The notes: generated by a model not told the origin, from the sequence alone. Numbered from the stretch's first letter, positions 1 to 13,130 are shown. The stretch is 64,000 nucleotides of DNA from Dryococelus australis (GCA_029891345.1 CM056995.1:216198547-216262546), one strand, 5' to 3'. Numbers and translations: made by a program.

Positions 1-110
1 CTCTCAAGATCTCGCTGTTAAGAGGTGTCCAAATCTCTTGAACCTCGACTACTTCGCGAAATTACGACACAGACGTGACCACAAAGCGAGGAAGATGAAG
101 AGTTACAAAT
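1..110 (+). repeat. SINE-like tail fragment at window edge
   Basis: The first 110 bases resemble the 3' part of the tRNA-derived SINE near 35.7-36.0 kb. Both share a TGTTAAGAG..GTCCAAATCTCTT block, then a CTCGAC block and a GCGA(A/G)GAAGA purine stretch. The A/B-box head would lie left of the window. A short reverse-strand match is also present near 39.95 kb. By-eye similarity only; the family name is unknown. Confidence 0.4.
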
Positions 111-127
111 GATAAGGGTAAACGATA

Positions 128-550
128 GAGACTGTTCGCGATAAAGTGAGCATTTTTAAAATCAACTTTAGAAAATGCCAATCCTCTTACTTGCATATAT
201 TTTAACTGGCCCACTGAGTGGCATGCACCCAGTAAAGTTGGTAACGATGGAGGGAGAGTAGTTATATATATAAACGTCGATAAAAAGTGTTAGGTAACCA
301 TTTGTGATAACTTAAATGATTTATTTTGCTTTCTGCTTTTCTTTATGCATCGAAGTGTAAAAATGAGCAGATTTTTAAAATATATACTTTTCTATTAATT
401 TCACAGTTACACTTGACAAACGCATGAATTAAGTGATAAGGCGCATGGCAATGTCAATTTTACATAAGGCGGAAGAATACTCAACGTGCGTAGAAGTAGA
501 TCTTAAGCAGGGCTTTCAAAAGTGCTCAGTTTATCGTGAACAGCATATAC
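128..550. mobile_element. MITE copy A (AAGGCTGTTCACG family)
   Basis: A non-coding element of about 420 bp with inverted ends. The left end reads CTGTTCGCGATAAAGTGAGC and the right end is the near reverse complement, closing with TTATCGTGAACAG. Internal blocks such as TGCATCGAAGTG and CTTAAGCAGGGCTTTCAAAA recur in the copies at 13.3, 17.2 and 34.5 kb. There is no ORF. The TA-rich flanks suggest a Tc/mariner-type MITE, but the superfamily is an inference. Confidence 0.75.
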
Positions 551-2313
551 TTAAATATATATATATATATATGTGGCACTGTTAATGTGATAGATAAATA
601 TATGTGAGACGTTAAAGTAACAGAACTACAAAAAAAATCCCTTATGTAACAAGTGGTGACCATAGCGTTGCCAGTATTAATTTGAGTAACATAATTCCGT
701 GTTTATTATCATGATTGAATTACCGGTGTTTATCTGAAAACATAAGTATTTAATTAATTGTAAAAATGTACTATACCTTCCTTTTCTGAAGATTTGTTAT
801 CCTACTCTTCAGGTTTTCGTTGTTTTACATAATAATTTTTTCTAAGTGGAAAACATTAATTCTTACAAAGCTAACATAAATATGTCTTTGTTGGCAGACC
901 TATTGGTATTAAATGGTTTGTAATTGATTTATTTATAATGTTCGCTATTAAAGAAAAATGGTACAATAACGCGACATAAATAATTATAACAAAACAAAAA
1001 ACACAAATCAACACAACATTCCAGCCTTCTTAAACAAATAGCTCTTCTGCTGTACTTGGAAATATAATAATCCATTTAGGCCCTAATGGCGAGGAACAAA
1101 CTGAAACAAACAAAAATTTCAGAATGAAAAACCAAGCGAAATTGACGAAAACCTCTGAGGAAACAAGACATGTTAACTACTGGCAAATAAATAATTTAAA
1201 CACAGGAATACATATTACTAATGTATAATAATACAGGGGACAGCATTGGTATTTGACAGGTCAGTCAGAATTAGGTTACTCCAGTACTTAACGTTCTCGA
1301 TTTGCGGGAACGCACCTGAGACGCATAGCAGTTAAAACCATCCAACTGTGAAAGGCAAACTGAGCTAAATTGTTTTGAGATAGACAGGAATAATTTCAAC
1401 GAATATCACCTGTTTCTATTGGATACCATCTTGTTTTAATTTCGTCTTGGCCTTTTTTTTTTCGGTTAGGGTAATCTGGCTTGCATGACGCTCTGACATG
1501 ACATGGGAGATACATTCGAAAGGACTAATCCTTCATTCATATTATATTGTCGACATGAAGAAATTTTGTGAAGATTATTCTATCGCCTGCCAAGAAGGCC
1601 TACATTGTGCTCGTTTCTATCCGATAGCTAGCAATAAATATAATTATTGGTGTTTTAGGTACACTGATAAGTGTAATAAAAAACCCTGAAGAAAAAATTC
1701 AGATTCTCCTCTCCAAACCACGTAATGGAAAGCTATCTTCAGGGCGGTGGTATGGCGGGTAAGTGCAATGTCCCACTCAAAACTCGAATTTTATACTACA
1801 TTTATATGAACTTACTTCCTTTCATTGCGTGGTCGCTTTTCGCATTTACGAGTGTCTTGTAAGCACAGGCATGCATGATTTTAACTACTGGAATGTTTGC
1901 TCCACGGGCACTCGCTACATCATTGGCAACGCTTCAAACACCCGAAAAAGCACGATTTTATATACTTTCAAATTCAGAAATACCCATCTCAACTCACCTT
2001 CTTCAAGTCTGAGCTGTGCTATTTCTTCTTCGAAAACAAATTTAGCCGTAAAATTATAGCGTTTTTAAGATCACTGATAGGTCCGCATACAGTAAGCTAT
2101 TGTGGGTAATTGAGGCACGTAACGAAAAATAACATTAAAGGTGACTCTACTACACATAACATAAATAAAGTCAGTTTTATGCACAAGGCGCTGAATTATT
2201 GCATACACGTTTAGTAGTGCAAGATGCATCGTGGACCGTTTAATTTTATGGCACGTATTGTGACCTGTTAAAAACTTTATTAAATTTTTGAACTTGAAAA
2301 TTGTATATTCACT
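551..2313. other. AT-rich intergenic tract, no gene seen
   Basis: It starts with a short (AT)n run (about 553-572). The rest is unremarkable AT-rich DNA with short chance ORFs (63-98 codons near 1.5-2.1 kb) that show no recognisable domain and no codon-like composition. Confidence 0.6.
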
Positions 2314-2892
2314 TGTGCAGAATGTTCGTAAGTTAAATGCGCAAACTGCGGGAGGTAATTCTAAATGAAAAATAAAGACGAAACTTTATAGGACACTATA
2401 TACCTAAACGGAATATTATAGGAGATAAGAGCCTATGAAAATTGGGTTTTGAAAACGTATTTTTGCCGAATGCCTATGTACAACGCCTGCAAAGTCCGCA
2501 GCAAACAGGCGACTTGACTTATGCTTCCCATGTTGCAGAGACACATGCGTAATGCTGGCCGTCCTCGGTCTGTGCGCACTGTTGGGCTTGAGGAAGTGAT
2601 ACGTCAGCGCATCAACGACATACCCTCCACTACTACACTCTCCATAGCGCGCCAGATGGGCGTGTCCCATTTAACTGCGTGGGACGTACTGTGGGTAAAT
2701 CGCCCCCATCTCTACCATTGGCAAAAAGTACGAGGTATTCAGCGAAAATACGTTCTCAAAACCCAATTTTCACACGCACATATCTCCGTTAATATTCTGT
2801 TTAGATATTTGGTGTCATAAACCTTTTCGACTTTATTTTTCATAAGGAATCACCGCCCGCAGTTCGGGCTTTTGATTTCCGAACAACCTGTA
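2314..2892. mobile_element. Deleted DNA transposon with ~160-bp inverted repeats
   Basis: The left arm (about 2314-2475) and the reverse complement of the right arm (about 2733-2892) match over their whole length with scattered mismatches. Shared blocks are ACTGCGGG, ATGAAAAATAAAG, CTAAACRGAATATTA and GAAAATTGGGTTTTG. The outer ends resemble TACAGGTTGTTCGGAAA, a type often seen on Tc/mariner-like elements of arthropods. The middle keeps only an HTH remnant, so this is an internally deleted derivative. Confidence 0.75.
2521..2736 (+). pseudogene. HTH remnant of a Tc/mariner-like transposase
   Basis: About 70 codons, open from the ATG at 2521, give a helix-turn-helix-like segment: the RPRSVRT motif, then TTTLSIARQMGVSHLTAWDVL, then a YHWQKVRG end. 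I recognise this pattern from N-terminal HTH domains of insect Tc/mariner-like transposases (RIA..V.H.TVW.VL..). The frame then runs into the right inverted arm, so the rest of the protein (ORF to 2820) is repeat sequence and not transposase. The DDE catalytic domain is absent. It sits centrally between the two inverted arms, which fits a deletion derivative. It cannot encode a working transposase. Confidence 0.6.
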
Positions 2893-4974
2893 TAATTTAC
2901 CTTTACAGTAGATGTGCAATATGTTAGAAATTTTTCTGCTTGAAGTGTGGAAAATACATATGAAAATACAAGGTAAAGTCAATTAAACTATGCCCGTTTC
3001 GGGCTTTACAACCAGCATGTATGCAGTTAATCTTGTGAGGAACTTTATTAAAAATGTTCCAACGCAAATTTGCTCCAGGTAGTAGTATTATACTTATGCC
3101 AAGGTGCCCGTAGATTGAATTAATGGAAATTAGTTTATATAATGCTCCAAGATGGCGACCAAAAATGTTCATTTAAAATTTAATGGCACCTCGGAGTCTG
3201 AAAAAAAAAATACAATTTCGATAACAAAGCTGACATTAAAATATTCTGTACAAATCTCGGAAATTCTTTTCGATCTGGTCCTGGGTGTGGCATTCACCTG
3301 AATGTCATGGAGCATCGGCTTAAGTGCTTCCCTATGTTGTACCCACGGGCCTGTAGTGTAGTGTTATAAGCTACAGTCCAGATTGCATTTTTCACGACCT
3401 CGGTCGTTCGACTTGCAAGACCTGTAAAACATGTACGCTGGTGTCGACCACACAAGCCTTCTTCCCACTGGAACAGCTCTCACGTCTTAGTCCCCATCAA
3501 TACAGCTTGCTTACAGGTGCGAACTCGATCAATCATAACACATACTAATTAATAAGCCCTAAAGCAGAACACACTCGTGTCTGTGTCCGGTATGTTGGAA
3601 CCAGTATTGCTAAAATCTCGGTTAAAGCACATTCATTTGGGACGTATTCAGTTAACCAGTCAATCACGAAAGTGTTAGATTAAAGCTCACACATAATACC
3701 ACTACACTGTCATGGTATCAAATCAACAACATGCTCATTAACAAGTAAACATAAACAGATAGATATGTTGCAAAGAGAAATAATAATTCTGAAACATATC
3801 CAAGCAGTTAATAAACCCAATAAATAAAATAATTACTGCTATAACAAAATATCATACGTAAAAATAATTTTATGTATTTAACCAAACAAGATCTATCACT
3901 GAAAAACTTTCCAACGTCCAAATTCTACAACGTTACAGAACTTCACCGCTTAAAATTGATGTGATGCAAAACTTTGCTGAACCTCATACTTTCCAAACAG
4001 TAAATGTAGATAATTAATGCCAATCGAATTTATCTGCCTCAAATATTATTTGTATAACTATTTAAAACATATTATCACATGCCATAAAAATCCCGGTGGC
4101 AATTAGAACACAAAAGCATACATAGTCCCCTTAAAGGCATTTTTCAACTTGAAACACAAATTATTAAACAGATAAAGAAATAGTAACTTACTTAAAAACC
4201 TCTGTAGCATTTTAACAATAGATGAACTCGGCGCTGTCCATTGAGTACTGTTATATGATTTATGGTCCATCGTTATACATTAACGGGGCACGTATTGATA
4301 AGATTATTTAACTTTAAGGTTGTACAGTATTATTTCAATATAAACATCGTGAAGCATGTGTAGGGGAACTATACAAATACACTGACGTATTTATTTATAT
4401 TAAATTTTAAAAAAAATTAACCAGCTACATTCTGAGTGAAGTCTAATTGGAGAGCTTGTTCATGTTTGCGGAAGCTGATAAAAATGGCAGAATTCTACGC
4501 CCCGACATACCCATCTCCAGAGTTCTTCTCGTTCCAAAGGCCCGACGACAAAATACACCGCCCACGGGCTACACTGCCCTATATCGGCTGCGTTGTCCGT
4601 GTTTACTGGCCGGCGGAGGGGGTATCTGTGGTTTGCGATTTTATAACTAATTTCAGCAATCGCGACCCGTGTTATGGACTAATAAGTGAAGGTGTAATCA
4701 TGCAGGCCGCTCAGCTAAGGCCTGATCACTACTCGTAACTGTACGTCAGGCACCAAGCCTGGCGCAGTGCGTTGAATACTTCTCGTGTCCACTCGGCGAA
4801 TCTCGATTAGGGCGCTCGGGAACATATGAACCGCCGGAAACAGCAGTTGACGGTCGCATCTCCCTCGTTCCGGGTGCGGATTCTGAGTCACTGCAACCTA
4901 AGTTATTTAAAGTTGACCGGGTGCAACAGTTCTACATGGATCATTAGTCTAAGTCAGACTTTAACTAAAGTTCC
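2893..4974. other. AT-rich intergenic tract, no gene seen
   Basis: Nothing codes convincingly here. A slightly more GC-rich patch at about 3260-3560 and another at 4500-4870 hold short chance ORFs (up to 100 codons at 4436-4738) without recognisable motifs. A TCCTCC run lies near 4990. Confidence 0.55.
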
Positions 4975-5372
4975 ACATTCAGGATATTCCTCCTCCTCCT
5001 CATGCAAACTAAGCTTATCTGAGTATTAGAAAATTTCACGAAAGGACAACGCACCGAATTGGTGAGCACTCAGTTCTAATCATATTTTGCACGAGAACTA
5101 TTTCTTTCTAGGCACTACCAATACGGTTTTGTTCTCACGGTTTTTATTCATATTTATAGTATTATAAATGAAACACTATAATTTATAAACAAACTATCGG
5201 TAAAACCACAAATAAGACACTTCTATGTTACCAGATGTATTAAACGCTAGTGATACATGCCATATTTAGGAAAGAACTAAATACTTCACACATGGAGGGA
5301 TTTTTCAAAGGTTTTATTAAAAGAGAGCGAAGAAATCGGGAATAGACTATATATACCTGACGAGTAATTACT
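4975..5372 (+). repeat. Dispersed repeat R2, copy 1
   Basis: A repeat of about 390 bp. It begins with a CAGGATATTCC block and ends near a GGGATTTTTCAAAGG block followed by an ATCGGGAATAGACTATATATA-like tail. Copies occur at 7.4-7.8 kb (same strand), partly at 35.0-35.2 kb, and on the opposite strand at 48.2-48.9 and 51.6-52.0 kb. It is non-coding with no clear terminal inverted repeat, so its class is unknown. Confidence 0.6.
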
Positions 5373-7399
5373 CAGCGTTCATGACTGTCTTAAGTTACTC
5401 GCACCACCGGCATTTCACTATACAAAACGTCTTCCCGTGCGCTGGCTCTTGAAGTCCGTAGGCTTCCAGTGCCTACGCAGTGTTCATGTGTACCAAGTGT
5501 TCTATTTACGTGTGTTGTGTTGCCTCAAGATCACTGGAATCACAACCCGTTTCAAAGTCTCCACAGGTTTCGCACACGTAACTAGTTGTGACGTCAGTTT
5601 TAAAACACATAATGTATGTATTATGACACACGCTGTAACCCCGAATGCAAAATGTTCCTCACGGAACTATAGTGCCATGAATTTAATGTATTTATTTATT
5701 TACAATGTATTATAAATACAATCTCTGGTCGTTACTATAAACCGAAATTATTCTTACCGTGAGCACAATTTCTTTGCTAACTTGAAACAATTAGATACTT
5801 CTTCACTATTTTTACATTAGCTGCAGTTACTTAAATTTCACTTATTTATTACCCTCAAACACCATAACGTCCACTATGGACTGGGGTTCATGAGAAACCT
5901 GGTCCGGAGCCACAAACGAAATGTGGAGCCGTTGCAATAACCTAGCGAGTACCAGCCAAAAGCATAATCGCGCACAAGGAAATAAAATGCATACAGAGCT
6001 TGCAGGAAAAAAAATAAAAAAAGCTCCGCATATTCGTACGTATACTTTGTATTTTATACTAGCAAAACGAGTCTTTATTTGTCGCATTGCGTGTCCCAAG
6101 AGCACGCTTGCCAACATACATAAACACAATTGGCTACTGATACCTGTCTATTTAAAAGTAAATTTTAAAATATTCCATAAAAATTAATGTAGAAATATTT
6201 TGAATATGCCCTGCGGCAGTTCTGAGGCCTCGTCGAATGAATATCAATAATATGTATGTGGCGAAGTAAACACCAGGATTAGGTGTCTGGGAGGAGAGGA
6301 AAACCAGTGAAATAAACACTCACCGTTTAAGTAGCATTTTATTTGGAACACTGTACGCACTATGCTGTTTTAACACGGATTTAGTTTGCACACTGATAAC
6401 AGCTGTTTTTTGACCATGTAAAGTTAAATATATTTATGGATCGTCAATGAAACCTTTCCCGTTCATGTATTTCTTCGAAGGCTGGGATGTCAATATAGCC
6501 AACATAATATTCACTTAGTTGATACTGGATTGTGTATATGGTGCACTATGTGTTTCGTTTATGCATACTACCTGTCAAGTACTTCCCAGCTTGGATAAGA
6601 CAGAGTTTATTAATGAAGAAGTTTATATATCATTTTTATATTTATCTTTTAATAACATTAAAACGAATGTTGTGAATCAATAATTTTAATATTTGTGATA
6701 CACTCGTTGTAACATACATAAGTTATTAAAGAAAATATTATTAATCTGTACTTCAGTAAAAATTTCATTGAACTTTGTTGGACGTTTTTAGCTTTGTTTA
6801 GCTACAAGCTTTTTGTACTTTTAAGCATTTGTAACCAATTTTATATCAACGCCTTTGTTCACTAGTTTTATTTATACTAAAATGTTCGTTTAATTTTTTT
6901 AGATCTCACGATAGAATTTTGATAGATATATTTCTTTAGCTAGTTAATTTGTTTCAATATTAATAATCTATGTGCGTCAGTTAGTTTTATACATTTCCCA
7001 AGCATATTTCCAATGTCCTGTAATGTAGAACATGCTTTTCTTATAAACTAATGCCGTTTATTAACTCTTTCTTCACTAGCAAGAGGAAAATTTTCTTGTT
7101 TATTACGCAATTCTCCGGTATTCTAAATCAACTTATAATATTAAAATGTAATAATAATAATTTAACAAGGTCTTGCAAAATGCTCTATTTTATTTGCATA
7201 TAATGCTTAATTTATCCACTCGAAATTACTGTATGGTAAATACTCGCTTATAGACAACCCATGCAGATTATTAGCATCGAAGTGCGTCAAATACTTGCCA
7301 TGTTTACTTTAATAATAATTTCTTAAATATTTAGCATCTGTTATGTTTGTCACATTGTGTAATATAGTCCATTCACGGATACTTCTTACTTTTTGAAGC
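5373..7399. other. AT-rich intergenic tract, no gene seen
   Basis: Only short chance ORFs (up to 95 codons near 5.8-6.1 kb, overlapping on both strands) and no repeat I can match elsewhere in the window. Confidence 0.5.
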
Positions 7400-7792
7400 C
7401 CTGCTAAAGGCTTTTATCCAGGAAATTCCTCTAGCTCATGCAAACAAAGCTTTACAAAGTCTAGAAAATTTCACCAGAAGGACAACGCACTCTGTTAAAA
7501 TATATTTTGCAAAATCACCATTTATTACTAAGCATTATTAACAAAGTTCGTTCTTTCTGTTTTTATTAATATTGATTAAAATGAAACATTAGTTTATAGA
7601 TAAAAAAAATAATAATATTTTAACGGAAAATAAAATACGTTTATGTTATTTTATGCTAAAACAAGAATGAAACGCTTATGATAGTATAACATAAATAGGA
7701 AAAAACTGAAAATGTCATACATGGGGTGATTTTTCAAATGTTTGATCCAAAAAGTGTGAACAAACCGCGAATCGACTAGGTATATCACACCG
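7400..7792 (+). repeat. Dispersed repeat R2, copy 2
   Basis: Same order of blocks as copy 1: GGAAATTCCTC, CTCATGCAAAC, AAATTTCACC..GGACAACGCAC, then a GTCATACATGGGGTGATTTT block and a GCGAATCGACTA tail ending near 7792. Divergence from copy 1 by eye suggests old copies. Confidence 0.6.
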
Positions 7793-8170
7793 AACGCCTC
7801 CTTCTAAAATTAACATGTTAAAACAGTTTCATAAATCAAGCCCAGTATTTGTTGTTTTCAACATTACATCACAAGATAATCCTGGGTCAATATAATACCA
7901 ACTAAGTTATAATTTATCAGTTTTGATACAGATATATTTATGGTTTTTAAAGATAACAGGAAGTGCCAGTACATTAGATTTATTTATTACATAATGTTGT
8001 ATACTTTTCCACACTTTTGTATTAACTATTCCTCCATAATAACTTCGCATGTGAGAAAAATATATTTTAGACGGTTTTGTTTATTTTAATCGTGTTTCTG
8101 TTTCCAGATAATTATATTCTTTCAAATATACATTTTTTTAAATGATTAAATCAAGTTGTTCGTTATTTCA
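7793..8170. other. Short unannotated tract
   Basis: AT-rich sequence between repeats R2 and R4. No ORF or repeat was recognised. Confidence 0.5.
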
Positions 8171-8304
8171 GTCCACAATTGTGGACACGTTTGCAAATGA
8201 ATGAAAGTTATGACCGGAACTGTACACAGCAGGGCCCAGTCATCCTTGTAGCTAGACTTATTTGTGGACGTTTGTACATCTATTTGACATGAACGGTTAA
8301 TGCC
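8171..8304 (+). repeat. Dispersed repeat R4 with palindromic end, copy 1
   Basis: This block of about 134 bp matches the reverse complement of 51268-51405 closely (for example ATGACCGGAACTGTACACAG and ACTTATTTGTGGAC). It begins with the 16-bp palindrome GTCCACAATTGTGGAC. It is non-coding. Confidence 0.7.
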
Positions 8305-8435
8305 AATATCACCAAACAAGCAGCATGCCGTTCAATGGATAAAATAATAAAATGCTTACCAAAATTACAGTTAATACCAAAAAATTACGTGATTGCAACA
8401 CTTTAACTACGTAATTATTGAGTGACCGAACGGGT

Positions 8436-8588
8436 TAAGGCACGGAACTGCTTTCCCTACGTCATTCCCAACTTCACTGGACACATGTCACTCATTGCGC
8501 CCGTTAAAATATATACAGGTAGGGGCAGTGACTTTTTTCTAAGGTTGATTCAAAAGTGCTCACTTTATCGTGAACAACCTATAAATGT
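8436..8588 (-). mobile_element. MITE copy B, partial
   Basis: Only one end of the AAGGCTGTTCACG MITE is present. It contains the blocks ACTTCACTGGACACATGTCA and AAAATATATACAGG..GGGGCAGTGACTTTTTT, and it ends with CACTTTATCGTGAACAACC. The other two thirds are missing. Confidence 0.65.
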
Positions 8589-9628
8589 ATATATTTTTCT
8601 TCTATATTAGGCATCAAACCATCCATAATCTTCGCTATCATTACGTAGCTTTTAAAATAATAAATAACCGTTATAACCAGAAAAATTATGAATATAGAGT
8701 GGTATGAAATTATGTTTATTTTGATAAATAAATAAGCGGTATACCTAGAAAAACTATGCATTTAGACTGGTATGCAATGATGTTTATTAAATTTTAAAAT
8801 ACAGTAAATATGAGCTGCACGTTTATATTTACGAGTTATACTATCATTATCGTATGCATTACCATCAACAGTATTTATTAACTTATTTAACTTTCTTTAC
8901 TATTTTTTTAAATAATTTTCTTGTTAATCAATATATTCTTCTTCGCATAATAGGCTTTCCTAATATTCGATTGTAATTTTTGCACATAGTAAATATATTT
9001 TGGTTGATTAATACGTAAAATTCTTGTTCTTTTTTAATTAATATTTTCATCTTATTTGCGAGTTTAATTTATTAACAAAAATTATATTATGTACGGCATA
9101 GCAAAGACATTAGGAAACAAACATTTCCATTAAAATGAATAAAATATTTAAACAAGGGAATACATTATAAAGTTTATTAAAAGATGAACGCCTTATAATT
9201 AACAATGTATGATTTTGTGGATTGCTTTATTAATTTTAAACCCGCTTTCTTGTAAATTTTGTGGTTTCAGTTTCAAGACTTTCTCGTCACCATCGATGTG
9301 AGAAAAAGGTTTTATATAGGCCTACTACTAGCTATCATCCCGCAGCTTTGTTCTCATATAGCTTACTACACGAATCAAATATTGTTTTATTTGGCTTCAG
9401 GACCATTTTTTACAACGCATTAGTGGTTCTGCCTCCATGTGTTAGGATTACCTAGCTAGTAGGTAGTAGGCTCTCTTGAACAAGAAAAGCAAAGCTGCCC
9501 ATGTGAGATAAGGTTTTACGAGAAGTCTACCTATACCACGTTTAGCAACAGTCCTTTGGCTTTATTTATAGACGTAGAAAACAAGAAGGGAATTGAAACA
9601 TCCTAGAATATCCAGTGAAAATTTGGTC
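8589..9628. other. AT-rich intergenic tract
   Basis: No gene is supported. A short diverged duplication is visible at about 8660-8780 (GGTATGAAATTATGTTTATT and GGTATGCAATGATGTTTATT). Confidence 0.5.
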
Positions 9629-9672
9629 CTCGTATGTGTGTATATATATATATATACACACACACATACGAA
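9629..9672. repeat. TG/TA/CA palindrome
   Basis: TCGTATGTGTG runs into an alternating TA core and then into ACACACACATACGA, giving a near-perfect inverted repeat with about 20-bp arms. Expansion of a (TG)n(TA)n(CA)n microsatellite explains it adequately. Confidence 0.8.
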
Positions 9673-10721
9673 AGTTAAGGTTTCCCAGTGACATTACTGG
9701 AGTCCCACCCTTGAGAAGCTTGCTTGATACATTTTGCATCATCCAGATTTACAACTGTGTTTACACATTTCTTATCCAACTTCAATTTTAAGTAGATCAA
9801 TGTATTGTCCAGCAGTGAAATGGCCTCGTACGTCGGCTCTCATTTTTTTTTTTTCTGAGAGAAGGAGAGAGAGTTCCCAGATGATAAAACACAGATTCGG
9901 AATTTTAATGCAGCCTTCCACCTCGTCAGGTCGAGTTTCTCATTGCTCCATCGTTGCCCGTATGTATTTGAGGGTCTTGCTCAGGTCCACAAACCTTCCC
10001 TTGTGTGCCATGGTGCTCTCATCACAGACACTTAGCTGACAGTTTTTAATAACTTTTATGCATTGTTCAGAGCTCTTGAACAGGCGTCAAGCATTAGGCA
10101 GAGAAACCAAGGAATGCAACAACTAGGGAGATGTCACGTTCATTCCTTATTTTTGCCAGAAGTTAGTTAATACGTCTTTCGGTGCCACCCCACTTTTAAA
10201 AATCCATTAAACTTTCTCTGTGCAACAAAGTAAACCATTACTTTGAGGCTTTTTTGTTTGCAGTAACACAACAGTGCTTTAATTTTTAAAAAATGCTGGA
10301 GATACATGTTTTGCGTTAATAAATATTTTCTGCATAAGTATTTGTGAGACGGCAATATTACCATTGTTTATAGCCAATAAATACACATTCTTTGAGCTTC
10401 TTTTGTTCACAGTAAAAATAAATTGCCTGCTTCGTACTACAGATAACTGTTTGTCGATATTAAACGATTTCTGCCGTACGTTGTAGTTTTCAGTACGTAA
10501 CTACTGTCCCGGTGCAGGCATCCATAAACAACTGTATACAGCAGTTACAAAACTGCAACTGAGCAAATGCACAGTTCTCCTGCAGATTTTTAATGTCGTC
10601 CAGAAATGCAATGATTCTCCAAATCTCTAACCTCTATTCTAACCAAGAGATGCCGTTATATTCTGGCCTATGTTACTGCCTTACATAACCTCCGTATTAA
10701 ATTAGCCTAAACACAATGAGG
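9673..10721. other. Unannotated tract, short chance ORFs
   Basis: A 101-codon ORF (9734-10039, plus) shows no recognisable motif and crosses a poly-T run. A weak duplication, CTTTGAGGCTTTTTTGTTTGCAG versus CTTTGAGCTTCTTTTG, lies about 160 bp apart near 10.24 and 10.40 kb. No gene is supported. Confidence 0.45.
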
Positions 10722-10985
10722 GTTAGTGGCGCTCTGTCCCCTTTCCTTAGGGACATGGTAGCCTATTTTTAGTCGGAGGGTCCTGAGTTCGTGTACCGGT
10801 TCCACCGCGGCAGATTTTCAGTTCCCATGTCGTGCACATGAGTGCTCTGAATTTGTCATCAATTCTGTCTGCTACTTCAGCTCGCCACACTGACAAACGT
10901 CGAACGTCACACACGCTATGCCCAACGGCAAATGCATAGGCCAATAAAGTAAATAAAGTGAAGTTAGAAAGGAAATGTATGGTGA
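10722..10985 (+). mobile_element. tRNA-derived SINE
   Basis: The head reads GTTAGTGGCGCTCTGTCCCC (A-box-like) and, further on, TCGGAGGGTCCTGAGTTCG (B-box-like). This is the layout of tRNA-related SINE heads. The body runs about 150 bp and ends with AATAAAGTAAATAAAGTGAA, a short repeated tail. Flanking blocks CCTAAACACAATGAGGG (left) and GGCTAGTGCAATGGAGGG (right, about 10995-11012) look like a decayed target duplication. A 94-codon minus-strand ORF across the head is an artefact of the tRNA-like sequence. Confidence 0.55.
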
Positions 10986-13130
10986 TGGGAGTTAGGCTAG
11001 TGCAATGGAGGGTGCGGTTTCTAGTCTCCAAACCGACCTAGTAATTTTGTTTTAAGTGTATATGATTTTGAAATATTTGTTTCTTGTCTCTTATTTACTA
11101 ATTGCAATTTTTTTCACAGCACAAATTTTCTTTACAGTGCAACTGACATTACCATAAATACTACTCTCCAGTGGTTCATATTTAAACAAATTTTTCTTTG
11201 CGGTACCAAGTAATGTGTTCCAGCAAAGAAAGCATTTTTGAAGTGCATAAGCATGCAGGAGAAATACATGCCCAGCACCTAATTGAACACTAGCCAAACC
11301 ATGACGGTAGATACAGAACTGGTCATCCAATAGAGAGAAGCCTCGCTGTTGGTTACCATTTGTGATAAGGCTTGTGTGTCATATCTTGACTATCTCAGAT
11401 AACCCATGTTCTCCAAGACTGCTTCAGATCTTGTGTGCGGACCTAAAACTTGCAGTGGTGATAGCCATCCTTCTCGAGCTAACACTGCAAAATCAATTAC
11501 CTTCAGTCTCCTATTATACACCATATTCATTTTATGCTGCGCACTGCTCTCAAAATCCCTTTCCAACTGCCGCTTTATGTCCTCTGAAAGACTACCTCCA
11601 TATTTCTCCCAAAGAATCAGACCGTTGGAGAGTTAACAAAAAAATTAAAATTACTGTAAAGAGCTTTCGCAGCTTGCAGATATAATTACACAGGGCAGAT
11701 TTCACCCAGGCAGTGTACTAGTGTTTGTCATCCTCCAACAAACAAAGGGTCTTGCATGCGGACTGGAATGTTTGCTATAGGACATCATTGACAGTACTGA
11801 GATCTTAGAAAGATATCAGGCCTCGAAGCTCATGCAGCAGCAAGCGGAGATGATAACACCTAGTCTTATTTGAGTGGACGGTGGACAGTGTTTCCAGTGC
11901 ATGGTTCTTTTCCTGACCAGCAATCTACTTATATTTTTGTTTCCTTTTCGTATACTTGTAACTATTCCACATAAAGTATGAAGGACCACACAATATAGGA
12001 GGGTTATCGAAAAATCATACATTTTTCGTAGCTCAGAGAGTCAAAAGTGTTCTGCGAGGAGGATTACAAAGTTTTCCAAACACATATATTTAGGGATTAA
12101 CTACATATTTGCTGACCATTTTCTAGGTGACCAACAATATGCAATACAGTAGGGCACTTCTTATGACTTGGGAAGGCCAAGATCCTTCAAACTTTCCTCT
12201 GAGCTACAGATATACTGCTAGTCTCATTCAAAACTCCTTCCATTGCAAATCAAATTACGAAAATAGTATAAACTACAATTCCAAAATAATTATTTCAACA
12301 AATGCGAACTTTGCTGATACAACGTCTCTTCCATAATAGAAAACGTATACTTTTCCATTGATTATTAAGAACCTCACTATCATAAAACTCTGGAGATGGA
12401 AACGTCTGCACACTTTCTATTCTGTCGTTTATTATAAAGCGTTACATTTCTCATGCACACAGTCATTGGGATGGTAGAAGTGATTTCGACCTCCGCAGAA
12501 TCTGATATCGTCATGTTATATTAGTTCAAAATTACATATCACATAATACAAGCAATAAAATAGATAATTACTGGGTTAATTGCTTCTCTGAAGAAACGCT
12601 AGAAGTGAGTTATTGTTTAGCTTTGGCTGCTGCTAACAAAATCATAGCCCACTTTTTTTTTTCATTTTGCGAACAAAAGCTAATGAGAATCTCAAAATAA
12701 CAGGCGAATAATTTGTAATAGTAATATCAAAATAGCATAGGTACAAGTTTGTGCTTAGAAAATGGATGGAAATAAATTTGATACAAACTACCCCCTCGTT
12801 GCCAACCAGGATCTAACTCGTGAACTCCGGGATATAAAAACATATCCTTATTTTGAAAGCAGATAAGTGTGCAGATCTCTTCTACAGTTATTTAATAGTA
12901 ATTTAGTGCTTTATTGCTTCAAGCTGTGAAACTACAAGGGGAAGGTGTGCCCTAGTTTGAAAACCCTATGTTGCTGGTTGCATGCGAAATATCTTAAGAA
13001 CTGTGCGCGTCTGTTTCTAGTTTGGCTTCGGGACAGGAATTCATAACGAAAACGTTACTCCGATTCCTATATTTAGCACTAAAGGATCACACGAGCATTC
13101 CGCGCTGCGGTCTTCAAATCATCGCCGTTG
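10986..13130. other. Unannotated tract, no gene seen
   Basis: Several short ORFs occur (largest 107 codons at 11362-11685, plus). None has a recognisable domain or conserved-looking composition. Base composition is ordinary. Confidence 0.45.

Noticed and set aside
10747-11031. 94-codon minus-strand ORF ending GTGTRTQDPPTKNRLPCP
   Set aside because: This ending is the antisense translation of a tRNA-derived SINE head, a common false ORF.
11362-11685. 107-codon ORF
   Set aside because: It overlaps a second ORF in another frame of similar length, with no motif and no sign of selection on either frame.
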